The notes under the pieces are model-generated. The model was given only the letters and a program-made list of their open reading frames with translations. It made no database searches and was not told the DNA's origin. Positions 53,910-64,000 of a DNA stretch of 64,000 nucleotides are shown here, piece after piece. The stretch's first letter is position 1. The number at the start of each line of letters is the position of its first letter. The DNA lies in contig CM037880.1 of assembly GCA_021292165.1 (NCBI GenBank), positions 185,501,970-185,565,969 of the forward strand. The letters are read 5' to 3'. The position numbers and the translations under genes are program-made. Origin of the DNA: Shinisaurus crocodilurus. Taxonomy: Eukaryota; Chordata; Lepidosauria; Squamata; Shinisauridae.

Positions 53910-56900
53910 TTTCCCCCCCACACTTAATATTTTCTTTTATTAAACAATAAAAACAAACAACAAAAAACACTACAAAAACAATACAACAATTAACAAAAAC
54001 TACAATCTAAAATGGACTTCTGATTTTCTCTACAATAAATATAAGTACCAATACCTTCTCTTACTCCATACGTACAAAGAGAAATCACTTTTTTTATTGT
54101 CCATAATTATTCTTATTCATCAAACCCACAAATAAACAAATCATTTTTTCTGATCTCTGAAAAAAGTCTATTAGAGGTTTCGACTCAGCAATAAACTTAG
54201 ATGTTGTCCTTTCTCTAATTAATAATAATAATAATAATAATTTTAAAAAAATTATTTATTACCCGCCTCTCCATCTAGATCGAGGCGGGGAACAGCAGAA
54301 AATATAAAATACATAAACTAAACAACCCAATACATACTATTAAAACATCTTAAAACATCCTAAAAACATCTTAAAGGCATCCTAAAATTCCGCCGGATAG
54401 GCCTGCCGGAAGAGATAAGTCTTTACGGCTTTTTAAAATTAGAGCTGTAAGTTTAGCCATTTCTGCCAACTCCATCATCTTCACCAACCATTCTTCTAAT
54501 GAAGGTACTGTTAAACTTTTCCACTTTTGAGAGTATAATAATCTCGCTGCCATTGTCATATATAAAAATAAAGTTCCGTGGCTTGTTTCCAATTGATCAT
54601 CCATTAGTCCCAAAAGAAACATTTCCGGTTTCAGTTATATATTAATCTTTAAAATCTTTTGAATTAATAAATGTATTTGTATCCAAAAATTTTTAGCCTT
54701 CTTACAAGTCTACCACATATGATAGAATGTTCCTTGTTGTTGTTCACATTTCCAAGTTCCAACACAAACCCAAAGAACTATTATACATTTTAGCCAATTT
54801 ATCTGGAGACATATACCAACGATACATCATCTTATAAAAGTTTTCTTTAAGACTAGTAAAATATTCCCAAATATCTAAAACAATTCTAACATTCTCTTTT
54901 AGGTAGAAATCCACTTTGATCTTCATGAATAAACTCTTGAATTATTTTGAGTATTTGCGCTAATATCATTGTGAACAACTTATAATCATTATTCAATAAT
55001 GATATTGGTCTATAATTTCTTGTCAAAGTCAAATCTTGTCCCTCTTTAGGTATTAACATTATATTAGCTTCTTTCCAAGTCTCTGGCATCTTTCCTCCCT
55101 GAAAAATGGAGTTCATGGTATTTTGTAGAGGTTGTACAAGTTCACTCGCGAAGCTCTTATAGTACATACCTGAAAGACCATCTGGTCCTGGAGCCTTTCC
55201 TAGTTTAATCTTTTTAATAGCTTCTACCAGCTATTTTATTGTTATAGGGCTATTCATAATTTGTCTCTGTTGTTCTGTAATCTTGGGTAGCTTTTGTTTT
55301 TTTAATATATTCATCTGTTCTTTCTAATGGGATATCATATCCTTTATATAAATTCAAATAGTACTGATAGAATACTTTTTGTATCGCCTTATTGCCCATT
55401 ATTACAGTATCTCTATCCTGTATTTTTTATATCAATCTCCTTTCCCTTTCTATTCTCAATTTATAAGCCAGCCATTTCCCTGGTTTATTTGCAAATTCAA
55501 AATTCTTTTGTTTTAGATAATTCAATTTTATTTCCACTTCTCTTATTGTTAACATAGACAACTGTTGTTGCAATAATTTAATTTGTTGGAGAGTATTTGT
55601 ATTTCCTGGAAAACTCTTTAATTCTTCTTTTTATTTCTTCCCCCCAAAATTGAGTTTTTTCTTGCCTCTTCTTCTTGAATTGGGAATTATGCTGAATAAA
55701 ATAGCCTCTAATAAAGGCTTTACTTGTGTCCCAGACCATTCTCAAATCTGTACCTTTATTTAAATTAGTTTCAAAATATTCCCTTAATATCCTTTTGCAG
55801 TCTTCAACAATATGATCTATGAAATAAGATCTATGAAACTTCATTCTGTAATAATACTTCATTCAATCTCCATCTAAAGGTACTGATTTTTCTTTTATAA
55901 ACCATACTAACTGGATTATGATCTGAAAAAGTCTTTGGTAAAATCTCTATTTTAGAAATCTTGGTAGCAAAATCTCTAGACATTAGAAACATATCAATTC
56001 TTGAAAAAGATCTATGCCTCTCTGAAAAATATGTATATTCCCTTGAATTAGAATTTTTCTGCCTCCATATATCTTCCAGCCCAAAATTATCCATCAAATC
56101 AAATAAAGTTTTTAGGAGTTTACCTTGAGAGCTTTTAATATTTTTCTCAGAAGTTCTGTCCATTTGTGGAAAAATAGCTCCATTCCAGTCTTCCATTAAA
56201 CACCTACTCCCATAAGATAAATCCGTTAACCTGTCCGTAAGTCTTTTGAAAAAACCCGTTTTATCTTCATTTGGAGCATAAACTCCCAGCACCATAATCT
56301 TTAGTGCCATTTCAGTTAACTTCTACTCCCACAAATCTACCATGATCATCAGACAAAACTAATTCCAGTTTTAAATTAGGCTTAATATACAAAACAACTC
56401 CATTTCTCTTTTTTATATTTGCTGAAATGAATTCTTCACCTAAGGCTTTATAGGCCAAATATTTTATATCTTCTAATATGAGTTTCTTGTAGACAAATAA
56501 TATCTTGTTTTAATTTTTTCAAATAATGAAACACTTTTTTTCTCTTCTGAGGGGTGTTTGCTCCATTAATATTCCATGTTAAACATTTGTAATCCATAAT
56601 CAAATTGGAAAATAAAAATAAACGAAGAAAAAAATTCTTTAAAAACTTAATCTATACCTGTAGCACCTGCAACCACCTCTTCTTCTCTCTGTTGCATCAC
56701 CTCCAGATCTCTTTTGAATCTTTCTAAGAAATCCCTCGCTTTTAGAACTGAATTCAGCTTAAATCTCTGGCCCTTGAAGGTAAAGATCAGACCCTCTGGG
56801 ATATCCCATCAAAAGGAAATCTGTTTTAACTTTTCAGCCAAAAAACCATAATCTTTTCTCTTACGTAGAATCCTGATAGGAATTTCTTTCAAGACAATTA

Positions 56901-58122
56901 TATGTATGTCATCTACTTCCATTCTTGTTGTAAGTTCTTGCTGAAGAACTTGATCTCTTATTTTCTTTCTAACAAAATGAACCAATACATCTCTTGAAGC
57001 ACCCCTTGATTTGGCATAACAAGAATTTATTCTGTAGATCTTGTCGATTCCTATCTTCATATCGTCCTCTTTCCAGTCCAAAAAATTTGCCAACATTTTA
57101 ATAATTTTTCTCTAATATATTCATCAGATTCTGGAATAGCACTACACCTCAAACAATATTCATTTTCTCGCAACTCCCAACAAATCCAAATTATGTCTTT
57201 CTCTCTCCAACTCTCTACTTAATGCTTCAGCTTTATTTTCTAAGGTTTCTACCTCAACATTAACCTGTTTCATCTCTCCAGACATTTGTTTTATATGATT
57301 ATCCAACTTGTTAATTTCTTGGGTCATGTCCAGTGTTAGTTTTACCAGCCTATCTTCCATTCTTTTTTCAAAGGCTTCGGTCTTATTTCCCATTTGCTCA
57401 AATAGATGATATAATATATCAGGTGTAACTAATTTCTCTGCAGACAAGTCTAAGGAGCCTTTTCTGCTCTCCCCCCCCTTCAGCCATTATTCAAGTACAG
57501 CTTCCAATCTCAAGCAGGCTAAAAAACGTAAACAACAGCCGCTCTCAAGGCCCTCTGAACTCTTTATCTAATATCTTTCTCCAGGAAACACTTTCACCAA
57601 AAGTAAGATACTTACTAGAAAGATAAGAGGATTAGAAAACCTCTTTCTTGATACAAAAGTTTCCCAAAGATCTTCTTTTTATGAAGTATATTTATCAAGA
57701 AATCTTGAATTAATAAGTCCTCCCATCTTTAAATCCAAAAAAGGGAGTAAACTCACCACAAGCGAACAGTTTCAATCTGCTGCCGAGAAAATCTCCCTTT
57801 AATCATAACCAGATGTAATCCATAAATTTAAGGAAATGAGGGCTGACAGGCTTTAATGTCCTTAACAGCATCAATGTAATCGTGAGCAGGCTGTGAATTC
57901 AAGACCTTGGGAAACTCCTGCAAACCGACTGTAGAATCCTCCGCTTCTGCAGTAAGCTCACTAGAAGTATCCTTTGAGGCACAAGTGATTTATCTCTAAA
58001 ATCATCCCTTTGTCCAGGGATAATTTGCCGGGACATCTCATCCTGGCCAACTTTTCAAACTGCATTGTTTCTCCACTGATTAGTGAAGACTTCAGTCCGC
58101 CATTTCCCCCACCAGAAGTCCA
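53910..58122 (-). mobile_element. L1 LINE with internal RT deletion
   Basis: It is flanked by ATTTGTGCAAGCTTC (53895-53909) and ATTTGTGCAAGTTTC (58123-58137), a 15-bp duplication with one mismatch. Minus strand, 5' end at right (CTTCTGGTGGGGGAAATGGC). Present: an ORF1 coiled coil (57160-57447, MEDRLVKLTLDMTQEINKLD), an ORF1 RRM/CTD part (56809-57096) and an ORF2 endonuclease (55831-56310: VYAPNEDKTGFF, RIDMFLMSRD, FSDHNPVSM). The RT N-terminus (54886-55167: ANIMLIPKEGQDL, NYRPISLLNNDYKLFT) is also present. The RT core including YADD is absent: GFLPKRE joins [20 protein letters not shown] near 54900. An L2 tail is nested at about 54240-54435. Confidence 0.85.
54240..54435 (-). mobile_element. 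L2-type 3' tail nested in L1
   Basis: Minus strand: AAAAAGCCGTAAAGACTTATC + TCTTCCGGCAGGCCTATCC (the K-T-Y-L-F-R-Q-A-Y type C-terminus), a 3' UTR rich in TTTTAAGATG repeats, then GCGGGTAATAAATAATTTTT and (ATT)n. L1 coding sequence continues on both sides. Confidence 0.65.
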
Positions 58123-59260
58123 ATTTGTGCAAGTTTCCAGTTCGCGCAGAGCAAGCTGTGATCGCAAATGGGAATTGGGCATAAGATGAGCTGCAAGATG
58201 ATGTTAGGAAAATCCTGGCAATCTTGAACATCACTTGTTCTCCCATCCCTAGGATGGCATTGTTTCTCCGAATCAGTGTTTAGAGTTAGTAATGAATTGT
58301 ATAATGAACAAGCTTAAGTTTACTCCAAACTAAAGGGAAGAGTTGATGGGTGATTGGGTTGAAATTGGAGCAGGTGAGTTGCCTGTTCTGGGGTTGCATG
58401 CCCCTTGAAAGAGCAGGCTCAGAGTTTGGGGGTACTCCTGGACCCAGCATCACATCTGGACATCAAGGTGGCATCTGTAAAGAAGACTGCCTTTTTTCAG
58501 TTTCAGCTAGCTTACCATCTGAACTACCATTTTCCAGGGAAAATGTGGTTATATGTGTGCTGTTAACATCTTACAACATGTCATACTATACTTGGAGGCT
58601 GCTTGTGAAGACTAGTTGAAAGCTACAACTGGTTATAAATTAGGCAGCTGGATTTTGATGGAGACTAGTTGCTGCAGTTATATTACCCCAGTATTAAGAT
58701 AACTTTATGCATTGCCAGTTAGCGTGTGGGTGAATTTAAGATGCTGGTTCTTATTTTTAAAACCCTAAGTGGTTTGGGACTGAGTTATCTGAAGGAGCAT
58801 CTTGTCCCATATAACTCTCCCCCCAACCCCAAATAAGCTTAGATCACCTTCTGATTACCTTCTCTAGGCTGATGTTGACAGGTAGGCTTTTATCAATAAT
58901 GGCCACAGTCATTTAGAACTCCCTTTCTAAGATGGCTAGCCAGATCCCTTTACAACTGGCATTTAGGTGTATGGTGAAAACATTCATTTGGAAAGGCTTC
59001 TGATGGCTTCAGTGCTGCTGATTCTTAACTGATTATACTGGTTTATTGCTAATTTTTAACGTATGTTTAAATTATGGTGCAGTTTTATTAATTGATAGTG
59101 ATTTTAGTATTTGTATTTTTATGTTGTTTTCTGTTTTTTATTGTAAGCCACCTTGTGGGGCTGGTCTAGAGTGAAAACCAGGGTAAAAATCAAGTGAGTG
59201 AGTAAATTAATAAATAAAACTATATTATTCTTTGTGTCTATGGATTGCTGTTGAATGTAG

Positions 59261-59409
59261 ATTACATCCAGTGCCCATATTGCCAGAGAAGATTTAATGA
59301 AAGTGCAGCTGATCGACACATCAATTTCTGCAAAGAACAGGCAGCACGTATTTCTAATAAAGGAAAAGTGGTTACTGATGTTAAAGGGAAACTCCCCACT
59401 CGAACACAG
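59261..59409 (+). CDS. ZC2HC1A: ZC2HC1A coding exon 5 (zinc finger 2)
   Basis: 149 bases, phase 1 in, phase 0 out. DYIQCPYCQRRFNESAADRH, INFCKEQAARISNKGKVVTD, then VKGKLPTRTQ. The second C2HC finger, CPYC...H-x3-C (C-x2-C-x11-H-x3-C), lies wholly in this exon and is the most conserved block of the family. Splice sites: TTGAATGTAG|AT and CAG|GTAAAT. The acceptor has only 41 bases between it and the end of L2 copy D. Confidence 0.96.
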
Positions 59410-59550
59410 GTAAATGGATTGTTCCAATCTCATCTGATTTTTCTTTCCATTTGATGGTTTACCCAAATCAGGGTTTTGTTTTGTGTGTTTTTTTTACGTC
59501 AAAACCCTGCCTGAAGTTAAGTAATATGGCTTGAGAGTTCTATTTCACTT

Positions 59551-59945
59551 AGGGCACAATCCAGCTGGGATGCCCATAGCTCTCCAAACAAAGAGGATTA
59601 CGGGCATCCTATGCAGGGTACCTCCGCGCTCCTTTGCCTCCCCTCTGCTCCTGCCCTGCGAAGCATTTAAACAGCTGATTTCAGCGGTCTTAAGTGATAT
59701 GTCATGGTGGTACTGTTTTCCTCCCCTCCGCCCAGAACACCCTCAAAACCCCTTCTCCAAGGTTATGTGTGTGACCTCAGAGAAGCAGCCAGTGTGGTTC
59801 TTTCCGCACCAGCTGCAAGTGTCAGGGAGAGCACTCCGAGCTTGGGGACCCAGCTACAAGGTCAGGGCAAGTTTCGGAGAGCTGTGTCTCCGAAAAATAC
59901 TATGGTTGTCTAGACGCTGTCTAGCGGTCATAGGATTGCGTTGCC
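59551..59945. mobile_element. GCAATCC-ended, GC-rich non-autonomous element
   Basis: The left end is AGGGCACAATCCAGCTGG; the right end, read on the complement, is CAGGCAACGCAATCCTATGAC. The interior is GC-rich like the elements at 9238 and 15313 and gives spurious open frames (for example 59531-60016). Confidence 0.5.
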
Positions 59946-60344
59946 TGGAGTGTAAGAAGAAAAAACAAAGCTTACAGAATATAGGTAGGGGCCAATTAAG
60001 CCGTAATAATACATGATAAACCCATACAAATTGCTATTTAAAAGCTTTCAAAGGAAAATAAGAGACTGAAAGTTTCGTATTTATCTATTTTGCTAATTTT
60101 GCTGTTTTCACTTCAGAATTTTAAGAAAATAGATAAGCAAAGGCAAACGTGTGATAATACTAATTAAGTTCACCTGGAATGTTTTCTCTGAAGGGCACCA
60201 GGTCAGTGGTTGAAAGGGTTTGAGTGAAGACTGCTGTTTGTCTTGAAGTGCTTTCCTGTATCACTTTTAATATGTAAAGTGCTTCCGTCTTTGATCATAG
60301 CAGAGTTGACAAGACTATAAAGTACCTTACACATCAAAACTGAT

Positions 60345-60420
60345 AATGATTTAAGAGTGTAAAAAGAGCCCTGCTGGACCAAAGTCCTATCTTGTCCAGC
60401 ATTTTTCTACGACTAAATTT
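60345..60420 (-). mobile_element. CR1-like 3' end fragment
   Basis: TAAGAGTGTAAAAAGAGCCC TGCTGGACC resembles the terminus of the element at 10167 in the same orientation, reduced to about 75 bases. Confidence 0.45.
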
Positions 60421-60499
60421 GTGTAAAATTACGTAAAATAAAAAACCAGTTTGCAAGTCTGTGGAATCCGTTTGACTTGGAAAAAGACGGTCCACTGTG

Positions 60500-62046
60500 G
60501 AATCCGTGGGTTGGATTCTTAGAAATCCAAACTCATTTGTGTCCATTGCGGATTTCTCCGACTGTCATGATCTCAGACCTGCAGACACACACTCTGGCAT
60601 TCCAACTCAGGAGACTCTACATCAGTGAGACTCTTTTATTATAAGGACTCACAGCAAAAATCTTAATGGTTACAGTCTTTAAAAAACACATATAGCTGGT
60701 GACAGTTGCTATAGCTCTAATAACATTCTCATGACATTTCAAGGCTAACAACTTCAGCCTTGTCAGAGACCCAGACAACAGTTTCCCAGTTGTAGTCTCT
60801 GTGGCTCCAGGAACAGGGCAGGGGCAGAATAATTCCTGAGGTCATCCATCTCAGGCAATCAAAGACCAAGGTTCAAGAGAAAGATCTGAACTAATCTGTA
60901 CACTCACACAGAGGACAGTACCAACTTTGCCAACCGCATTGGAACCTCTGTGTTGTGTGAGGTCAGGCTTCGCAAATCGAAGAACTCCAATCAAGTTCAA
61001 TAGCAAGTCAAAGATAATTCCCACACACAGAGATTTCAACTTCCAGAGGCTCCACCTTTGGGATCTCTATGCTTCCTGAGTCTAGGCACAGGGAAGTCCA
61101 AAAGTCAGGATTGACCCCAGCCCAGCCAGGCTCTGGGCCTACTTCACTAAAGGCACATAATCTATAGTCTACAAAAAGGTGCAGTCTATGAAAAGCATGA
61201 CAGTTTTTTCACAGCAGAATTTGGTTCTTCACAAAGTCCAGAGAAGTAAAGATCCAAATGAGTAGAGTTCATATGCAGAGTGCTTCAATAGGCCCAGATG
61301 TTGGTGTCCAAACAGAAGATGCAGGCAGAGAAAGACGAGAATGTTCCAAGCGACACTTCCAAGGCTGGGCATCCACTTTAAAGCTAATGTATGGCTATGA
61401 TAGCCTTTCTACCACACAACTAATTGACGGGATTTAGCCCATCAAGGAGGCCCCTGTCAAAACAGGGTGTCACCCTTCTACAGTTCAGGGGTGAGGCTTC
61501 AACCTGTATGACATCACTGCAAACCACCTCCCTCTTCTGTTAGGCTCTCACAGAGGCTAGCAGCTTATATCCTTGCCAAGCTGAAGCTGCAGCTGGACAG
61601 GGGAAGTAACTTGACTCCCTCCTGCTTTCCCCTGAGAACACTGACAGAGATAATCTCACACTGATCTTGACATTCCAGACTAGGCCCAAACCCTTCTAGA
61701 CTACTTCTGACCAGATTCTGGCTAAAAACTGTAAGTCCCACAGCCACACTGAGTCTGGGCCCCAACACCGACATCCCAACCACCAATTTAGATGGCTTTA
61801 AAGGGGGACTGGACAAATTTATGGAGAATAAGGCTATCTGTGGCTACTAGTCCTGATGGCTATATGCTACCTCCAGTATCAGAGGCACTATGCCCCAGTT
61901 GCTGGGTAACATGGGTGGAAGGGGGCTGTTGCACTCACATCTGCTTGTGGGTTTCCTGTGGGCAGCTGGATGGCCACTGTGTGAACAGAATGCTGGACTA
62001 GATGGACCCTTGGTCTGATCCAGCATGGCTCTTCCTATGTTCTTAT
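60500..62046 (+). mobile_element. CR1-like LINE 3' end, split by an LTR
   Basis: The left piece, GGATTCTTAGAAATCCAAAC...GCGGATTTCTCCGAC, and the right piece, ATCCCAACCACCAATTTAGATGG CTTTAAAGG, join into a sequence that matches the complement of 10400-10500. It then runs through ATGGAGAATAAGGCTATCTG (MENKAI), GGACTAGATGGACCCTTGGTC and ends CTTCCTATGTTCTTA. Confidence 0.75.
60563..61767 (-). mobile_element. LTR-type element with 5-bp target duplication (CCGAC)
   Basis: 1,205 bases beginning TGTCATGATC and ending GGCCCCAACA, with CCGAC on both sides (60558-60562, 61768-61772). The CR1-like host sequence rejoins when the insert and one CCGAC are removed. On the minus strand an AATAAA signal lies about 75 bases before the 60563 end (CTTATAATAAAAG), so transcription would run leftwards. 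No gag/pol/env is visible; either one long LTR or a degenerate solo LTR. Confidence 0.75.
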
Positions 62047-62712
62047 ATTCACTATTTAAAATGGTAGAAAATATATTTTAATTAAAGAGCAAGGTATTTC
62101 TCTTGCTGTCCGTAATCTCAGTGGTGAAGCCACACTGGAGGTACGCTAAATGTGTTCTTCTTAAGCAATTTTCCTGTTCAAGGTTAACCTCATTGAACAC
62201 TGGTTCTGCTGTGTTACAACAGCTGTCGGTGCACAGCTCAGATTGGCTTGTCCTTGTGATGTTACAGAACACACACACACAGCAGTTTTGCAACTTTTAC
62301 AAATTGATCAGGCTTTTAAAAAACAAATGAACATTCTTTAAATGTAAACATGTGTTAAAAATGGACAGTCTTCCTGAAGCATGGGAAAAGAACAAGCCTA
62401 AGGACTGAATCAGCATTGGAATTGCTAGTATGCTTTTCTGTTCTTTTCACAAAAGAAATAGGTAGAAGCTGGGTTTACCTGGGGAGAGTAAAAAACAACA
62501 TAGACTACCCTGTTTTTAAGATACCATTGTAAATGCCTTATGGAGATGAAGAGCTATTCATTATTTATTGTTTCAGGAAATCAGATCAGGAAGACAAAAC
62601 ACTGCAATTTGATTGACTGATCTATTCAGTAGTTATCTTATTAGATATAGAGTGGTATATAAATCTTGTGAGTAAGTAAATAATTAATTGGTTTTCATGT
62701 CTGTTGTTTCAG

Positions 62713-62788
62713 TACAAGCTGCCATCAGTAAAGAAGATGCCTACTACAGGAATAACACCACCAGCCTCATCACGCTTACCACAACCAA
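62713..62788 (+). CDS. ZC2HC1A: ZC2HC1A coding exon 6 (Ser/Pro-rich segment)
   Basis: 76 bases, phase 0 in, phase 1 out. YKLPSVKKMPTTGITPPASS, then RLPQP and the first base of the next codon. SRLPQPS after finger 2 is typical of ZC2HC1A, and the split serine codon A|GT is consistent with the next exon. Splice sites: TTGTTTCAG|TA and CCAA|GTAACG. Downstream exons are outside the window. Confidence 0.88.
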
Positions 62789-62993
62789 GTAACGTTTGAA
62801 AAATTGTTACAGATGTTGTGCATCAGGGATGCCTGAATAAACATGATGACAGGGCAGGGCTGCAGAACCTTTATCTGGTGGGGGGCCATCTATGTAGGCT
62901 TTGGGGGCATTTCATTATCTTGGTGTCACTTCTGTAAAACTACAGGTCAGAACAAAGGGAAATAGAACTCTTTGCATGGAACTTGTTACCTGC
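62789..62993 (+). other. start of ZC2HC1A intron 6
   Basis: No repeat or exon recognised in these 205 bases. Confidence 0.5.
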
Positions 62994-63163
62994 AAGTGGT
63001 AGCTCAGTGGTAGAGCACATGGTTTGCATGTGTCGAGGTCCCTAGTTCAATCCCTGGCATCTCCAGATGGGGCTGGGAAAGACCCTTGACTGAAGCCGTT
63101 GAGAGTTGCTAATATTCAGTGCTGACAGTACTGAGCCAAATGGACCAGTGCCTTACGTTTGTA
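62994..63163 (+). mobile_element. tRNA-Ala-derived SINE
   Basis: GTAGCTCAGTGGTAGAGCAC (A box), an anticodon-loop-like TTTGCATG, AGTTCAATCCCTGGCATCTCC (B box and acceptor side). This resembles tRNA-Ala(TGC) but with a mismatched stem and no intact acceptor pairing. The body GATGGGGCTGGGAAAGACCC and CAGTACTGAGCCAAATGGACC then follows. The tail is truncated relative to related LINE ends. Not a functional tRNA. Confidence 0.75.
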
Positions 63164-63694
63164 TAATCAGAAGGTGAACGAGGCCCTAGCTATGTATTTC
63201 TTGAGGTTGCATGCTACAATAAACTTTCAACCTTTTCTCTGCCATCACATCTTAGAGGCTTTATCTGAATTTTTTTTTAAACTGCGATGTGTAATCTTGA
63301 AAACAGTTGTGCAGTTACGATGGACCTACTTTTCAAGGCTAGTGTCAGTTACTCCTAGGTGAACAGCACACAGGAGACAGAGGTGCTACCACAGCTATAA
63401 ACTCTGCCTCTTTTTGCTCCCTGTGCTGCCTGTTGCAGTTGCTTCTGGTCATTTCAGACTGCATAGAAAAACCGTGGTGGTACTGGGATGCTCTTTCTGA
63501 CCAGGGCAAAGAAGGTTGCAATGACTGGGTAGGGAAACAGTGATCAAAGGGGGGGAGGGGAGGAAGGCTGGCAGACAGACAAATGAATGGATGGATTTTT
63601 AAATGTTTGCAAGGCTGCTTTAAAATATATTAAACTACAGCTTGCAACTAGGATACTGGCCTTGTTAGTGTTGTTGACAGTTTCTAAATAATGC
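63164..63694 (+). other. intron 6 stretch, nothing recognised
   Basis: Short G-rich tract GGGGGGAGGGGAGG at about 63549-63562. No gene. Confidence 0.45.
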
Positions 63695-63815
63695 AAATCA
63701 GCATTGTATAGTGTATAGACTGAGCTTTGGCTTTGGATGAGGAAACTTGGGTTGAAATCATTTCCCACTCAGGCATAACATCCTCTGGGTGACCTTGAGC
63801 AAATTGTGATCTCCC
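63695..63815 (+). mobile_element. old Sauria-type SINE, diverged head
   Basis: GTGTATAGACTGAGC, CTTGGGTTGAAATCATTTCCC ACTCAGGC and CTCTGGGTGACCTTGAGCAA follow the Sauria SINE order with many changes; the tail is lost. Confidence 0.5.
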
Positions 63816-63965
63816 AGGGTGGTACTACCATTCTGATACTAGGGAGTTCCAGGGTCAACACTCTTATTGTGTATGACTTGGGACTTTGTATGACTTGGAA
63901 TTTCATTTCTATCTGTCTCAGTTGGTAAATCTTCCCCCACCTTGTTGCTTTCCCAGTAGAAATCT

Positions 63966-63998
<33 letters not shown>
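63966..63998. repeat. (CA)n microsatellite
   Basis: About 16 CA units at the end of the window. Confidence 0.95.

Positions 63999-64000
<2 letters not shown>

Larger units (their letters stand above)
53613..58253. mobile_element. MITE-like foldback element split by an L1
   Basis: Outer ends CCTGGGGATGTATGAGAAT (left) and ATTCTCCCATCCCTAGG-type (right, read CACTTGTTCTCCCATCCCTA GG) are inverted. The interior carries repeated GCAAATTTG/ATTTGTGCAAG words on both sides of the L1. It is inserted in L2 copy D; no target duplication was resolved. Confidence 0.55.
52985..59219 (+). mobile_element. L2-clade LINE (copy D), split by nested insertions
   Basis: The left piece, 52985-53612, holds an RT fragment (AFQ/LL motifs: GGTGATCAGTGCCTTCCTTC, then LTVLELSAAFSTVNHGNLVG, and a catalytic-box remnant ending CTGATGACATTTGGCTG). 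The right piece, 58254-59219, resumes the ORF2 C-terminal remnants (CCTTGAAAGAGCAGGCTCAG, AACCCTAAGTGGTTTGGGAC) and the 3' UTR, ending AATTAATAAATAAAAC. A MITE and an L1 lie between. The tail stops 41 bases before ZC2HC1A exon 5. Confidence 0.75.

Noticed and set aside
62994..63066. A tRNA-Ala gene
   Set aside because: A and B boxes are present but the stems carry mismatches, and the sequence continues into a typical SINE body.

Overview
The window looks like nuclear DNA of a squamate reptile, most likely a lizard. It carries many SINEs of the Sauria type (tRNA-like head, RTE/Bov-B-like tail ending in AATAAATA runs). It also has L1, L2-clade and CR1 retroelements, hAT, Tc1 and pogo-like DNA transposons, and solo LTRs. 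There are no bacterial-style genes, operons or CRISPR arrays. Species-level assignment is not possible from the sequence alone.

The only host gene I can support is the 5' two-thirds of ZC2HC1A (FAM164A), on the + strand. Six coding exons are visible: 12773-12788, 42393-42469, 44002-44118, 45423-45564, 59261-59409 and 62713-62788. All use GT/AG splice sites and join in one frame of 192 codons plus one base; the remaining exons lie beyond the window. Exon 1 sits in a CpG island with a CCAAT box. Two C2HC zinc fingers are visible, one split between exons 2 and 3 and one wholly in exon 5.

Layout: 1-3660 is a decayed L1 with a possible LTR insertion. 3661-12540 is upstream intergenic DNA with SINEs, L2 fragments, a Tc1 remnant, a minisatellite and a long foldback element. 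12540-13150 is the promoter island. 12789-42392 is intron 1 (29.6 kb), which holds a young CR1 and an inverted CR1 partner, a 2.3-kb L1-dependent retroposon, two solo LTRs with 5-bp target duplications, three L2 copies and a hAT transposon with a nested hAT MITE. Introns 2 and 3 are short. Intron 4 (13.7 kb) is mostly a 5.5-kb L1 with 15-bp target duplications inside a pogo-like MITE, followed by a nest of L2 > MITE > L1 > L2 tail. Intron 5 holds a CR1-like element split by a 1.2-kb LTR.

The observations most worth follow-up are these: a SINE built from a 5S rRNA head and a CR1 tail (two copies) plus a second 5S-headed SINE with a different tail; a pair of near-identical inverted hAT arms that bracket ZC2HC1A exon 2; the ORF2-less 2.3-kb retroposon with a 19-bp target duplication; and the four-level nested insertion whose host L2 ends about 40 bp before an exon. 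All family names are from recognition of sequence motifs, not database searches.
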